Below are positions 1 to 11,900 of a stretch of DNA of 64,000 nucleotides, piece by piece; position 1 is the first letter of the stretch; every line of letters begins with the position of its first letter. The DNA comes from Eucalyptus grandis (Eukaryota; Streptophyta; Magnoliopsida; Myrtales; Myrtaceae): assembly GCF_016545825.1 (NCBI RefSeq), contig NC_052614.1, positions 7,830,559 through 7,894,558 of the forward strand, in the 5' to 3' direction. Under the pieces are notes generated by a model. That model did no database searches, was not told the origin of the DNA, and saw nothing but the letters and a program-made list of their open reading frames with translations. The translations under genes were made by a program, and so were the position numbers.

Positions 1-210
1 TAGTCGACGAATCAAATCTTTAACGAAATATTTCATTTCGGATAAGCCTTTTTCGACGGTCTAGAAACTGTCAATGAGGATAAAGTTTGAGTCTTGAGTC
101 TGGTAGTTCGGAGGTCTTCAAACTTTGATGGAAGAGTCTACAAGTCTTCAGACTAGACTGATGGAAACGTTTTGTCAACTTCAAAACACTCAAGGGAGTT
201 TTTTCCAACA
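1..210 (-). repeat. Sire-type copia LTR, 5' terminal part
   Basis: The reverse complement begins TGTTGGAAAAAACTCC at 210 and then follows the LTRs of the Sire element at 46360 and 58453: the same order of phrases (GACAAAACGTTTCCATC, GTCTAGTCTGAAGA, GAAGACCTCCGAACT, CATTGACAGTTTCTA). The LTR leaves the window on the left. It abuts the copia integrase remnant at 211, so it was probably inserted into that older element. Confidence 0.75.
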
Positions 211-1744
211 GAAACTTCATAGCAGAATAGAGTTGCTGAAAGAAAAAATAGGCATATGCTTGAGGTTACCCGAGCATTGTTATTCTCAGGAAATTTACCC
301 AAGACATATTGGGTTGACGCAGTCCTTACTAGCTACTACTTAATCAATTGTTTACCTAGTAAAGTGTTGGGGGTATAAAGTTTCCAATTGAAAGTCTGTA
401 TGGCCGAAAATTTGGTATCTCTCACCTAAGAATTTTCGGATGTGTGTGTTATGTGCATTCTCAATTTGGTGACAAGCTGGATCCACGGGCTCGAAAGTGT
501 GTGTTTATGGGATACTCAAATGTCAAGAAGGGATACAAATGCTATGAACCAAGTACTAGACGTGTTTATATTTCTCGTGATGTTGTCTTCGATGAGGCTC
601 ACATGTTTTTTGCTAGAAATCAAATTCAGGGAGAGCAAGATGACTATTCTGAATTTTTGTTTTCTATCCTACCTATCGGGGATTCAATGTTGGATCAAGA
701 GGAAATTCCAACAACGGCTGTTCAAGGGAGTCAGCTTGTCCCTAATGTCGATGTTGTTCCTGATATTGCTACCATTACAACAGATATGGCTGATTTGAAA
801 GTAGAGGTTGAAAATGCAATAGAGGTAGATCCAGCGGATATGGTACCTAATATCTCAGCCTTAACCCGTAGGTCATCACGCATTCCAAGGCCTTCAACAT
901 GGCTCTGTGATTTTTTAACGTATTATACGGCTCAGCATTCTATTCAAGATTTTATTGGGTATGATAGAATTTCCCATAATTAGTTAAGTTTCTTATCTGC
1001 CATTGAAAATCAACAGGAACCCAATACCTTCTTGGAAGCATGTAAAAGTAGTGTGTGGGTGAATGCCATGAAAGATGAACTTTAGGCATTGGACCGTAAC
1101 CATACTTGGGAATTTGTTAAATTGCCAAACGGGAAAAAAACAATTGGATGTCGGTGGATTTACAAGATTAAATACAATAGTGACGGTTCGGTTGAGAGGT
1201 ACAAAGCTCCGCTTATCGCAAAAGGGTATACTCAAACATATGGGATAGACTACAAGGACACATTTGCTCCTATAGTGAAAATGAACACTATTCGTGTCAT
1301 TCTATCTGTGGCAGTTAACTATAGCTAGCCATTGTTTCAGATGGATGTGAAGAATGATTTCCTCCAAGGAGACTTAGAGGAAGAGGTTTATATGGATCTT
1401 CCTCTAAGACATCCCTTAGAGAATAATAAGGGAATGGTTTGCAAATTAAAGAAGGCAATACATGGTCTTAGACGGTCACCTAGAGCATGGTATGGCAAAC
1501 TAAGTTCCACACTCGTTAGATTTGATTTCAAAAGGAGCGCAACTGATTCTTCGATGTTTACTAAAGTAACTGGTGAAGGTATTGTTGCTATTATCATTTA
1601 TGTTGATGATCTTATTATTACTAGTAGTAACTTAGCAGGTATTGCAAAACTTAAACAGTTGTTGAGCAACGAGTTTGACATTAAAGATATTGGAAAATTG
1701 AGGTATTTTTTGGGGATAGAGGTAGGAAGTTCTAACAAAGGTAT
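211..1744 (+). pseudogene. Ty1/copia integrase and reverse transcriptase remnant
   Basis: This is a decayed pol fragment of a Ty1/copia retrotransposon. The frames change along it. At about 230-440 a shifted frame reads the end of the integrase core (VAERKNRH, then PKTYWVDAVLTSYYLIN). 444-983 is the integrase C-terminal part and linker (DPRARKCVFMGYS). 1089-1328 is the start of the reverse transcriptase ([30 protein letters not shown]). 1332-1744 continues it, with the catalytic YVDD box at about 1600 and the KDIGKLRYFLGIEV motif. In-frame stops lie near 981 and 1326. The reading stops at 1744 inside the RT, where an LTR-like sequence begins; no RNase H or 3' LTR was found downstream. The upstream gag and protease are outside the window or lost. 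The family is certain, the lineage is not. Confidence 0.88.
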
Positions 1745-1809
1745 TGTTGACACCTAATTTATATTTTCAAGCGCGCGCGCACACGCACGCACACACACGC
1801 ACACACACG

Positions 1810-1889
<80 letters not shown>

Positions 1890-3460
1890 TTGATTGAAAA
1901 AAAAAGCCGTGGGGGTCGGGTCGGGCCGGATCCGGCCTTGGCCTGGCCCACCCCTCTTCCTCTTCTTTTCCCCTCTATTTTCATTTTTCTTTTCTCGTTG
2001 CGCGGCCCAGCTTCCTCTTCCTTTTTGGCCCGGCTTACGCTTGAATTTGTCTTCTCCTCTAGTTGTCTTCTACGTGGGGAAGCAGCGAAGCATAAAGCAG
2101 CCGCCTAGGACAGAAAAGAGTTGCAACAGGGGACAGTAGGATTACATAGCAAGCAAGCAGGCAGCACGATGGGCGGGTCATAGAAGCCGACAAAGAGCTG
2201 GTTGGTCAGCTGAGGCCACGCGTGGGAGCTGAAGGAGCGGGAAAAGAGAAAAAAGGAAAACATAAGAGAAAAGAGAGCAGGGGAGGAAAAAATAGAGGAG
2301 AGTGAGCGATTGAGGGAGAGAGAGGGGAGAGTGGGACAGTCGTTGGAGATCAGCCAAGGAGTAGGGAGCCCTCGGGACGCCTCGCCACCACCGGAGAGCC
2401 GCCCGTTCGTTGCCAACAGTCGCCATCTTCCCCGAAAACCAGGTTGGCCTTTTATCGAACACTTGGCGTGCAGCTTTTGAAATTGAGCTGGCCAGAGCTC
2501 ATTCCGTCCATTTCGGGCGAGCTCTGGCCTCCATAGGTCCTCGGCTAGGTCTTGGTTCATTGTTAGTTACTTGTTGAAAGTCCAAGGTTCGCCTTAGGTC
2601 TTGGTCGGATCCGAAACCTCTTGATTCGTGCGTACATGTCACCTGCTCGACGAAATGTCTGAGTGAACTCCACCGACCCGACTCCTTCGTGTAGAGCATA
2701 GCTAGGATTTTTTGCCACAGAAGGCCTTTGTCGTTTGCCTGGAAGCCGGACTGCGTCCCGCCGGACCGAGGCAGCACCGTCGCGGCCTCAGCCGGAGACC
2801 GCTTGTGCTCTTCGCCTCTGCCCACTTCTCCTTTGCAGCTGGATAGTCGCTGAACAGGGGTCACGAGCTAGCGGGGCCTTCGACCAGTGCCTTGCCATTT
2901 CCAGCGGAGCCCCGACCGGTGCCGCCGCCTTCCTCGGAGGACCCTCGCGGGCGGCACACTGCGTCGTGGCCTCCCCGGGCCGATGGCATATCTCGGTCCG
3001 CTCGACCTCTTCCATCCTGCGGGCGACGACTCGGAGTTAATCTAGGCCATGGGCTGCGGGGAGGAGTTGGACTCGTTGGCCGGCCCAACCCCAATTTGAG
3101 AAATGGCCCGACCACCTATGGTCTAGCCTAGTCTCTTTTCGGAGCAGAGCCAACCGGCCCCGGCCCCGCCCGGACGACCTACACCGATCGGGCCGAACCC
3201 GGTCCGGTCCGGTCGGTCTCGACCCGTTTGGCCCGAAAATATATATATTTTATTATTATTTTTAAAAATATTTTTAAAAATATTTTAATTTTTTTTTTTT
3301 CGAAAATCCAAAAATTATAGTGTTTGATTAGGAATTGCTATGTCTTACATTCTTAGTGTAATTAGGCCTTCATTTGTTCGTATTTTGATTATTGTAATTA
3401 GCATCCGGGGACCATTTTGGTGGGGGGGGGGACATCGCATGCATTTGGCTTACTTAGGTC
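1745..3460 (+). repeat. Probable gypsy-type LTR or LTR remnant
   Basis: The copia RT is broken at a TGTTGACACCTAATTT start, a common opening of long plant gypsy LTRs. The terminus at 26993 (minus strand) opens similarly, TGTTAACACCTAAATTT. The body is a CA microsatellite, then a pyrimidine-rich and GC-rich stretch with many GGCCC/CCGG words, then AT-rich sequence from about 3240. The 3' end and TSD could not be placed, and the RT does not resume downstream. The overlapping open frames at 1890-3131 have shifting frames and low-complexity translations; I do not regard them as genes. Confidence 0.35.
1771..1887. repeat. (CA)n/(CG)n microsatellite
   Basis: Alternating GC then CA dinucleotides run for about 117 bp: GCGCGC followed by interrupted ACGC units and then an almost pure AC run. 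The array starts some 27 bp inside the LTR-like start at 1745. Confidence 0.97.
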
Positions 3461-3477
3461 GAGTTCACGCTTTCACA

Positions 3478-4025
3478 AGGAAAAGTGCCAAAAAAGTTCT
3501 AAAACTTTTGTCTTTATGCCGATTTAGTCCCAAACCTTTTTTCTGTCGATTTAATCCTAAACATTTTTACGTTGTGCCAATTCAGTCCTTTCCGGCCAAT
3601 TTTGACTAGATTTTGTTGATTGGATGCCGGCCGGCTAACATGGCCTGATCGGCGCTGACGTGGACAACTTTTAATAATATTTTAATATTTTTGAATTTTT
3701 GAATTTTTTGAATTTTTTTATTTTTCCATTTTCTTTTTTTCCTCCAGCCGACAAGGTTGAGGTTGACCTCGCCACCACCTCACCGGTGGCGAAAGGGTGG
3801 CCTCCGTTGGGTGGCGAGGCTCGCTTGCTCGGCGCGAGGCCACCCTCGAGGCCTGGGCGGCGAGGCTCACCCTTGCCGGATCTGGCGAGGGTTGAGCCTC
3901 ACCCATGGCCGGTGAGGGCGAGCCTCGCCGCTTGGTGCGAGGAGGAGGCCTTGAGCTAGCCTCGCGTCGGACCACCGGAAGCTTCCGACCGGACGATGAG
4001 CTTCGTGTGCCGTCGAAGATCTCTC

Positions 4026-4101
<76 letters not shown>

Positions 4102-4610
4102 TTCTCTCTCTCTCTCGTGACCGTTGAGATTCCCTCTTCTTCGTGATCCTCTCGTGTCTCCGATGATGCGAGACATTTCGTCTCAATCGACTGCGGAGTG
4201 ATCCTTCCCGATCGAAGGAACCCGTGCAGTCCACGCAATTCCAAGGCTGGCGGGGCTCGCCCTCGCCGCCTAGGCCTCAAGGGCGGCCTTGCGCCAGGCG
4301 GGCGAGGCTCGCCCTCGCGGCCACTAGCGAGGTGGCCGGCGAGGTTGACCTCGACCTCGCCGACTAGAGGAAAAAAAAGAAAAAAGAAAAAAAAAGAAAA
4401 ATATTAAAATATTATTAAAAGTTGTCAACATCTCCAATCCGGCCATGTCGGCCAAGGCGTCCAAATCAGCAAAATCTGGCCAAAATTGGCCGGAAATGAC
4501 TGAATTGGCATAACATAAAAATGTTTAGGATTAAATCGGCACAAAAAAAAAGGTTTAAGACTAAATTGACACAAAGACAAAATGTTTAAGACTTTTTTAG
4601 CACTTTTCCC
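3478..4610. mobile_element. Non-autonomous Mutator-like element with long TIRs
   Basis: The two ends are inverted repeats of about 200 bp: the left begins AGGAAAAGTGCCAAAAAAGT and the right ends in the imperfect reverse complement (AGCACTTTTCCC). Both arms contain the phrases GATTTAGTCC, AATTCAGTC and GGCCAATTTTGAC or their complements. It is flanked by a perfect 10-bp TSD, CGCTTTCACA, at 3468-3477 and 4611-4620. Long TIRs with a 9-10 bp TSD fit the Mutator superfamily. The interior is GC-rich with repeated GGCGAGGCTCGCC-like words and a CT microsatellite; no transposase is seen, so it must be mobilised in trans. A related copy lies at 20016-20769. Confidence 0.87.
4021..4116. repeat. (CT)n microsatellite
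   Basis: A nearly pure CT run of about 96 bp lies inside the Mutator-like element. It gives spurious Ser-Leu or Arg-Glu open frames on both strands. Confidence 0.97.
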
Positions 4611-4620
4611 CGCTTTCACA

Positions 4621-5073
4621 TAAGAAAAGGACAGGAATGGTGTTTGAAACATTTGTGATTGTTCAGTGAAATTGCCTTAGAGAATTTTGGTCTTTGATCT
4701 CCGCCAATCATGTCTAAGATTGTGTGTGAAATGTCTAGTCGTGGTTTGAGGGAAGAACATCGTCGCATAAGCTATGATTTTTCTGCCATGGAAAGGCGCC
4801 TCAAGTGTAGATTCGTCGCCTCAACCCTTTTTGAGAATTAACTATAGTCGAAGCGAGCTTATGACCTTCTCCATGTCTTCTCAGAGGCAGCTCGGCTCGC
4901 AAGAGCTTCTTTGACCTAGCTCCAACTCCTTCCCTCCCTTTGGCGAGCGGATCGGTCGCCCATAACACTTGTACCTGCATTAAATTCATCATCTTGAATG
5001 ACACCAACCAAGACTTGACGGGACTTGAGGTCGAGGACTGACCAGTTCGGGGACAAGCCCATCACGACCAGTG
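4621..5073. other. Intergenic stretch, no gene recognised
   Basis: This is unique-looking sequence right of the Mutator-like element. A minus-strand frame at about 4916-5104 is open but resembles nothing I know and runs into the tandem duplication next to it. No splice or promoter signals were convincing. Confidence 0.4.
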
Positions 5074-5606
5074 CCGGAGGAGGCGAAGGCTTGGTGGCCG
5101 GCATATCGTCGGAGGCAGAAGGATCGGGGCAAGTGAGGGGGCGGTGGCACTTGGAGTTGGAGGAAGACTCATCGTCTCGTCTGGATGGCCCGAGTCCCGT
5201 GGCTGTGCGGGTTTTGAAATAATGGGTTGGACTATAGTTTTTCTTAGTCCATCCTAGCCCATCTTAGGGAGAAAAAAAAAAGAGGATAAAACGAGTTACT
5301 GGTACCAAATTGGGCTCATTAAATTTGAGTCATAAAAATGCCCGGGGAGGCGAAGGCTTGGTGGCCGACAGGTCATCAGAGGCGACAGGATCAGGGCGAG
5401 GGAGGGGGCGGCGGTGGTACTTGGAGATGGAGGAAGACTCATTGTCTCATCTGGACGGCCAGAGTCTCGTGGATGCGTGGGTTTTGAAATAATGGGTTGG
5501 CCTATATTTTTTCTCAATCCATTTTAGCCCATTTTAGGGAAAAAAAGAAGAAGAAGAAGAGTTACTCGTACCAAATTGGACTCATTAAATTTGAGTCATA
5601 AAAATG
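5074..5606. repeat. Tandem duplication, two units of about 266 bp
   Basis: Unit 1 (5074-5340) and unit 2 (5341-5606) share the same succession of words: AGGCGAAGGCTTGGTGGCCG, GGAGGAAGACTCAT, GTTTTGAAATAATGGGTTGG, TACCAAATTGG and CATTAAATTTGAGTCATAAA. The offset is 266-267 bp throughout. Differences are scattered substitutions and small A/G-rich indels. No gene was recognised in it. Confidence 0.88.
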
Positions 5607-6749
5607 ACGGGATCATATCATTAGCCACGTGTCAAGAGTCTGCTGTGAGAAAAAAGGGGACTGCATCCCACGTGCCAAATCGGCTGGTTACCAACACAAA
5701 GATAATTTATGAATTGCAAGATCATTTTCGTATTTACTAATACTTAAGAATGTAAAGGTAATTTAATAACGCCAAAACTAATTTTATGAACACAAAAGTA
5801 TGACTTACAAACATCATTTTGCAGTTATGATACAATAAAGACGTTACTACAATTAGACCGTGCTAACAATTTATTAAGAATAAGTATAATTAAGATCATC
5901 AAGAATGAGCACTAACTCTATCTAGTAATTACAAGGGAAATGACTACCTTAGAGGTGCATTACATCTTATGGGCTAAATTACTACTCTTAATTACTCACT
6001 ATAAGGCATATTATTGTCTTAAGAGACATTATGACTTTGAAGGTAAATCACTCAATTTATCGCTTGAGAGTACTTACACTTAGTGATTTCCTTATAACAT
6101 AGTAAATTATCTCAAACCATCACAAGTGATATAATACTTGCTAAATGATCTAAAGCTATGGTAAGTTGGCTAAACTCCTCACAATAAAATTGCACTTATT
6201 GTTCGTACAGTTTTATTAAAAATAATGACATTTCTATGCACTTCGTAAGTTGGGGATGTTGTCGCCGGTGATTATTTATGGATGATTTTAATTTTCTTAT
6301 TTTTCCATCTTTAGTTGGCATTATTACAACTGCCATAATTTTTTTTTCTTCCCCAACTGGAAAGTCCCCCTGTCATACCTGACCTATTTAAGGGAACAAA
6401 GACCTTAGTGCGTGTTCTCCTCTTGCTTGTAACCATCTGTAATCTGACTACAACCGCAACTCACTCCTCACATTAAGTACATCACATAAAGAAAGAAGAA
6501 AGAGAAGAGATTTCCATGTATTAATAATACCTATTGTTGAGACTCCATTCCATCGTCCATGTAAACTCCATTCTTTTACATGAGTCATCCATCAACACGC
6601 CTAAGACACTTGTTGCTTAAACCAGCACATAGACAACTGCATTGCATTCTCAGACGTATCGTACATACTATATAGCATTTACTCTTGCATGGCCTCATGG
6701 CTCAGTGCATTTCTTCTAGGACAAACAAACCTGTAGTAATAGACAGCCA
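5607..6749. other. AT-rich intergenic DNA, 3' flank of ankyrin gene 1
   Basis: No gene is seen. The part from about 6480 to 6749 shares phrases with the 3' flanks of gene 2 (33120-33413) and gene 3 (61860-62087): TCCATGTAAACTCCAT, GCATTTACTCTTGCATGG, CTTCTTCTAGGACAAAC and GACAGCCACTAAACC. It therefore belongs to the duplicated gene block. Short ATTACTCACTATAAGG-like AT-rich segments at 5700-6200 also have loose counterparts at 61000-61700. Confidence 0.6.
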
Positions 6750-7204
6750 CTAAACCATAGTATTCTCCCTCTTCCCTTTCCCGAAGGCTTTGTAGACAAA
6801 TTTCAGGACTTTGCGTACCAATTTCCAGATTAAGCGGATTGCATGGCACAAGAAAATAAGAAACATCAATCCCCCCATACAGTTACAACTACTGCATCAT
6901 TAGCACACTTTATTTCCCCCTCATCCGGTGAAAATAATACCGTGAGGATTGAATAACTTAACACCATGAAGGTTATTGCAACCCACATAGTTAGCATTGC
7001 AATCCATGTGGTGATCCGACGCCGCTTTAAGGGAAGACCACTTATGAGAAGCATAATGGTGCTAAGTGATGCCATGAAGCTTATTGTGTTAAATGCCATG
7101 AAGGACTTGTAAAGCCATTCCATGTCTGGAGGTGATTTTGGTGGTACCCTACCTGCTTCATAAGCTATGGTAGCTACTAGTGCTGCCACCATTAGCGTCT
7201 TATG
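6750..7204 (-). pseudogene. Ankyrin/PGG gene 1, exon 2, C-terminal part
   Basis: This is the membrane half of an ACD6/ITN1-type ankyrin protein. On the minus strand it starts in the PGG domain with KTLMVAALVATIAYEAG and continues through three more hydrophobic segments (FNTISFMASLSTIMLLISGL, then a segment at TTWIAMLTMWVAITFM). The PGG triad is degenerate (VPPKSPP). A frameshift near 6866 replaces the fourth segment by a stop (VTVWGD*); the shifted frame resumes with FLIFLCHAIRLIWKLVRKVL and ends at a TAG at 6750-6752, as in gene 3. The upstream half of the same exon is at 19473-19703, displaced by a 12.3-kb nest of retrotransposons inserted at 7204/7205. The gene is dead. Confidence 0.9.
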
Positions 7205-8953
7205 TGTGACATCTTGAAATTCGACCCCATTTCGATAAAACGAAATGTGCATATCGTCGGTTCGTTTATGGTCCTTTTTCTCTGAGCTGATCACTCACGA
7301 GTTAACTAACCTATTGGGTGAAGCCATTAAGGGATGTATCCGTGATAAAATCCCTAAAAGCTACATAATTGGTTGGATTTGACGAAAATCCCGTCCGGTC
7401 GATTTTAACCATGAAATTTAATTCGGTTTTACGAATGGAATATTCGAGCGTGTCACAATTCATTTTTAGAACCGTCTCATCATTTATCAATTTATTGTCG
7501 AGTCCGAAATTTCAAGAAAGAAATTATCGGAGGAAAAATCGAAGACCAAAAGAAAACAGAAAGGGAAAGAGAAAAGAAAAATAAGATTAAGATTATTATT
7601 TTCTTTTCTTTTTCTCCCTCTCTCCCTTTTCTCTCTTTTTCTCTCTCTTCTATCTCCTCTCCCCTCCCCCTTCGTGTGGACACTCCCCCACTAACCACCT
7701 ACCCCTTCTCTTCTTCTCTCTCTTTCTTTTTTTCCATTTTGACCAGTCAAACCCTTGTCTCCTTCTCTCTCTCTCTCATCTCTCCTTCTCTCTCTTGACG
7801 TTCTCTCTCCTTCCTGTTCGCTCGACGCCGAGCGAACCAAAAGAGGAAGAAGCCGAGCAGCAGCAGCTCGCCGAGGACCGTCACCGACCACCGCTCGCCG
7901 CCGTCCCACCGCCCACGCCCGTGCGTCCGCCACTCGCCACGCGCTCTGCCAGCCCCCGTCTCCTCGCGCCCAGGTGTCCCCCACGCGATCCGACCTTTGC
8001 CCAGCCGCGTTCAGCCACCTCCGGCCGCTACCCAGCTCCGTCCGACCACCGTTCGGACCCGCCGGAGCTTCCCTCGCCCTCCCCCGGCCTTACTTCGCCG
8101 CCCTAGCCGCTGGACCAGCCTCGGCCGGGCCAAATCCGCAACCCATGGAGTGGGTTTCCAGCCCCTTTGGGCCCACTTTTGGGCCGTTTCTGGGCCCCAA
8201 ACCCAAGCCGTGCTTTGGGAAGTATTGTTCCTCGCGTCGCCCTCGTCAGTTTGATCCAATTTGCGCGCGATTCCGGTGAGTAATCTCACTAATCCTTGCT
8301 TAGTGGGCTAATTATACTTAATGGTTATTTAGTTTTATTTAATTAGGTTTAGGTGGTTAGATTAATGTTTATTAGTTAATTGTGATGCAAATTAAACAAA
8401 TTGAATGTGTAATTAGCAAGTAGACATGGTCTACTATTTATTGAGGGTAGCACGGGTTTTTCCGACCCTTTATCGGGCTTCAATTTGACAATTCGTGCCT
8501 AAGTGGAATTTTTGGTATTTAAATATTATTTTTGGAATTAAATTAATTATTTATTTATTTTCTGAAAATTTAAATATTATTATGCTGATGACTGTGGTGA
8601 AGTCGGTTTATTTAATCGGGCTTTATTTTGAGCTAAATTGAATTTTTAATATTAATTATTTAATTTTCGAAATTATTTATTTATTTATTTATTTTTCGAA
8701 AATTAAGGTTGAGATGGCCGATGACCGAAATCTCGTGCTGATTGTTGTGGCGCAGTCCATTTATTTAATTGAGCTCTACGTTGCATGGAATTAAATAAAT
8801 TGTGATATTTTAGGGATTTACCCTAAATTATTTGAAATTGAGTAGGATTGATTGATTTACTAGTAGTTGGCCGAGTATGTTTATTTAGCATTTATAATGC
8901 TTGGTTGAGTTATAAAGTGAGTAGAATCGTGAGAGTGAATCGGAAATACTCTG
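7205..8953 (+). repeat. Chromovirus LTR, left half of the outer copy
   Basis: It begins TGTGACATCTTGAAATTC and is the inverted counterpart of about 10200-12158. It holds an AGAAAG-rich stretch, a CT-rich stretch, a GC-rich central part (7800-8280) and an AT-rich tail, and it ends at GGAAATACTCTG where the antisense copy begins. The Pro/Ser/Arg-rich open frames at 7755-8289 are products of base composition and recur in every copy of this LTR. Confidence 0.85.
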
Positions 8954-11900
8954 TGTCACGCCCCGATCCTCGGGCACGCACACATCCTTCTCAATTGGTC
9001 GATTTTATAATGCGATATCCCAGGACTATGTATCGCCAACCCTTTCATTTATTAAGCACATGCGAAAGTAGTTATAAATCCCCCAATAGTACATCGATGG
9101 GATAGAAAAGCAATGCCATATTTTTCATATTGAAACTTATAACCAAACTTTTATACAAAACACAAACCAAAGTACTTCACAACTCTTTACTCTAACTCTA
9201 TTCACATCAAAATAGAGTTCACAAAAGAAGATGGAATCTCAATCCATCCAGGTCGAACTCAAAATCTCTCTTGGTATTATCTTCTTCTTCCAAAAATCCT
9301 CTTCAGGTTTCACCTCAAAGTTCTCCTTCTCAGATTCCTCCTCCTCAACTCCTCATCGGGATCCTGAAATGTTGTCCCCAAACCGGGATGAGACTACGTC
9401 TCAGCGAGTTCTACCCCACTAAGACCCAATTAGGGAACCAATACACTACTCGGTTGCCTAAGCACAGTACGAGTCGAGAGGACTTACCTTGGCCTCAGTC
9501 TTAACCTACAATTCAAGGTTATAAACGAATGCTTCATAAATCATAACGACCAATCAATCAAATCACAACAATCTGATCAAATTATTGATTAATCGAACTA
9601 GTCGTTTACATGTCAGACGGACCATTCTAGGTCATTGATTCCACACTATATAACCTCTCATCGGGCACTCGGTCACAGAGCCACATCAATGCTCTCGAGC
9701 ATTAGGTTCGCCAAGGTGACTTATCCACTCAACAATTGCGTGTGTTCTTTAAGGCGCCGTTTTCGTCAGTGACATCCTTAGTCACCGAACCACGCATGTC
9801 TATAACCATGTACTCAATAAACAATTGTGTGCATTTTTTAAGGCGTCGTTTTCGCCAGTGATGTCCTTAATCACCGAACCACACATGCCTATGACAGTAT
9901 GTTTAATAGACAAGTGCATGCGTTCTTTAAGGCGCCGTTTTCCCCAGTGATGTCCTTAATCACCGAACCATACATGCCTATAATAATATGAGTACTAGAC
10001 CGATATGTGCGTTCTTTAAGACGCCATTTTCGCCAGTGATATTCCAATCACCGAACCACGTAGGTCCACAATAATTTATGTACTAGACCGATACGTGCAT
10101 TTTTTAAGGCGCCGTTTTCGCCAGTAATATCCCAATCACCGAACCAATCACCGAACCACGTAGGCCCATACACCGTGTCTGATCGGTTCAAGCCCAGAGT
10201 ATTTCCGATTCACTCTCACGATTCTACTCACTTTATAACTCAACCAAGCATTATAAATGCTAAATAAACATACTCGGCCAACTACTAGTAAATCAATCAA
10301 TCCCACTCAATTTCAAACAATTTAGGGTAAATCCCTAAAATATCACAATTTATTTAATTCCATGCAACATATAGCTCAATTAAATAAATGGATTGTGCCA
10401 CGACAATCAGCACGAGATTTCGATCGTTGGCCATCTCAACCTTAATTTCCGTAAAAATAAATAAATAAATAAATAATTTCAAAATTTAAATAATTAATAC
10501 GAAAAATTCAATTTAGCTCAAAATAAAGCCTGATTAAATAAACAGACTTCACCACGGTCATTAGCATAATATTCTGGTCACTAGCCGTCCCAGTTGAATT
10601 TCCAGAAAATAATTAATTAATTAATTGAATTCGGAAAAATAATATTTAAATACCAAAAATTTCACTTAGGCCCGAATTGTCAAATTAAAACCCGATAAAG
10701 GGTCGGAAAAATCTCGAGCTACCCTCAATAAATAGTAGATTATGTCTACTTGCTAAATACACATTTAATTTGTCTAATTCGCATCACAATTGACTAATAA
10801 ACACTAATTCATACTAATCTAATCACCTAAACCTAATTAATTAAAACTAAATAACCCTTAAGTATAATTAGTCCACTAAGCAAGGATTAGTGAGATTACT
10901 CACGGAATCGCGCACAAATCGGATCAATCCAACGGGGGCGACGCGATGAACAATACTTCCCAAAACACGGCTCGAGTTCGGAGCCCGAAAACGGCCCAAA
11001 ACGGCCCACGAATGGGCTGGATACCCATTCCGTGGGTTGCGGGTTTGGCTTGGCCGAGGCTGGTCCGGTGGCTAGGGCGGTGAGGGGAAGCCGGCGGAGG
11101 GTGAGGGGAACACTAAAGAGGTTGGGCGGTGGTCGGACGGAGCTAGGTGGTGGCTGGAGGCAGTCGGGCCGAGCTGGATAGAGGCCAAACGGCCTAGACA
11201 GCGCACGGCAGGGACGACAAGGCGTGAAGGGGTGGTGGCGAGCACGCGGCGTGCGCGGGCGGGCGTCGTGCGGGTGGAGGTCCAGTTTCAGTGCGGCAGT
11301 GACAAGCGGCTGGTCTGGTCTTCGGCGAGCTGCTGCTTCTATCTGCTAGCTTCGCACGAATGGAGAGGAAGAGAAGGAGGGCGGCAATGGCTGAGGGGTA
11401 TGAGGGAGAGGCAAAGGCGGGCGGTGAGCGGCGGAGCACAGGCGGCGACGGCAAGCTGCTCTGGTCTTCTCCTCTCGGTGTTGCTGTTTTCGCTTCTTCT
11501 GTCTTCTGTTTCCGTTCGAACAGAGGGGGCGCGAGAGAGAGAGTGTCCGAGAGAGAGAAGGAGAGAAGAGAGAGAAGAAGAGATAAGAGAGAGAAGAGGA
11601 GGGGTTTGACTAGTCAAAGAAATTAAAAACAAAGAGGGAGACAGCTAAAAGGAGAGGGCAGTCGGTGGGGTGCTCGCACGAAGGGGGAAAGGGGAGAGGA
11701 GAGAGAGAGAAAGAGAGAGAAAAGAAGAGAGAGGGAGAAAGAGAAAAATAATATAATATAATACAATTATTCTTATTTTATTTTTCTTTTCTCTTTCCCT
11801 TTCTAAAATCTTTTGGTCTTTAATTTTTTTCCTCCGATAATTTCTTTCTTGAAATTTCGGACTCGTCAATAAATTGACAGACGATGAGACGGTCCTAAAA

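Noticed and set aside
2105..3131. Several 70-150 residue frames in GC-rich DNA
   Set aside because: Frames on both strands overlap with no conserved motif; they are composition effects in an LTR-like region.
3718..4280. Long Ser-Leu or Arg-Glu open frames on both strands
   Set aside because: They are translations of the CT microsatellite and GC-rich core of the Mutator-like element, with no domain.
7691..8289. Overlapping Pro/Ser/Arg-rich open frames
   Set aside because: They lie in the GC-rich part of an LTR, recur inverted at 10900-11630, and occupy several frames at once.
9728..10165. CRISPR-like array of regularly spaced repeats
   Set aside because: The units are contiguous with no unique spacers, and they are part of a retrotransposon LTR in a plant genome.
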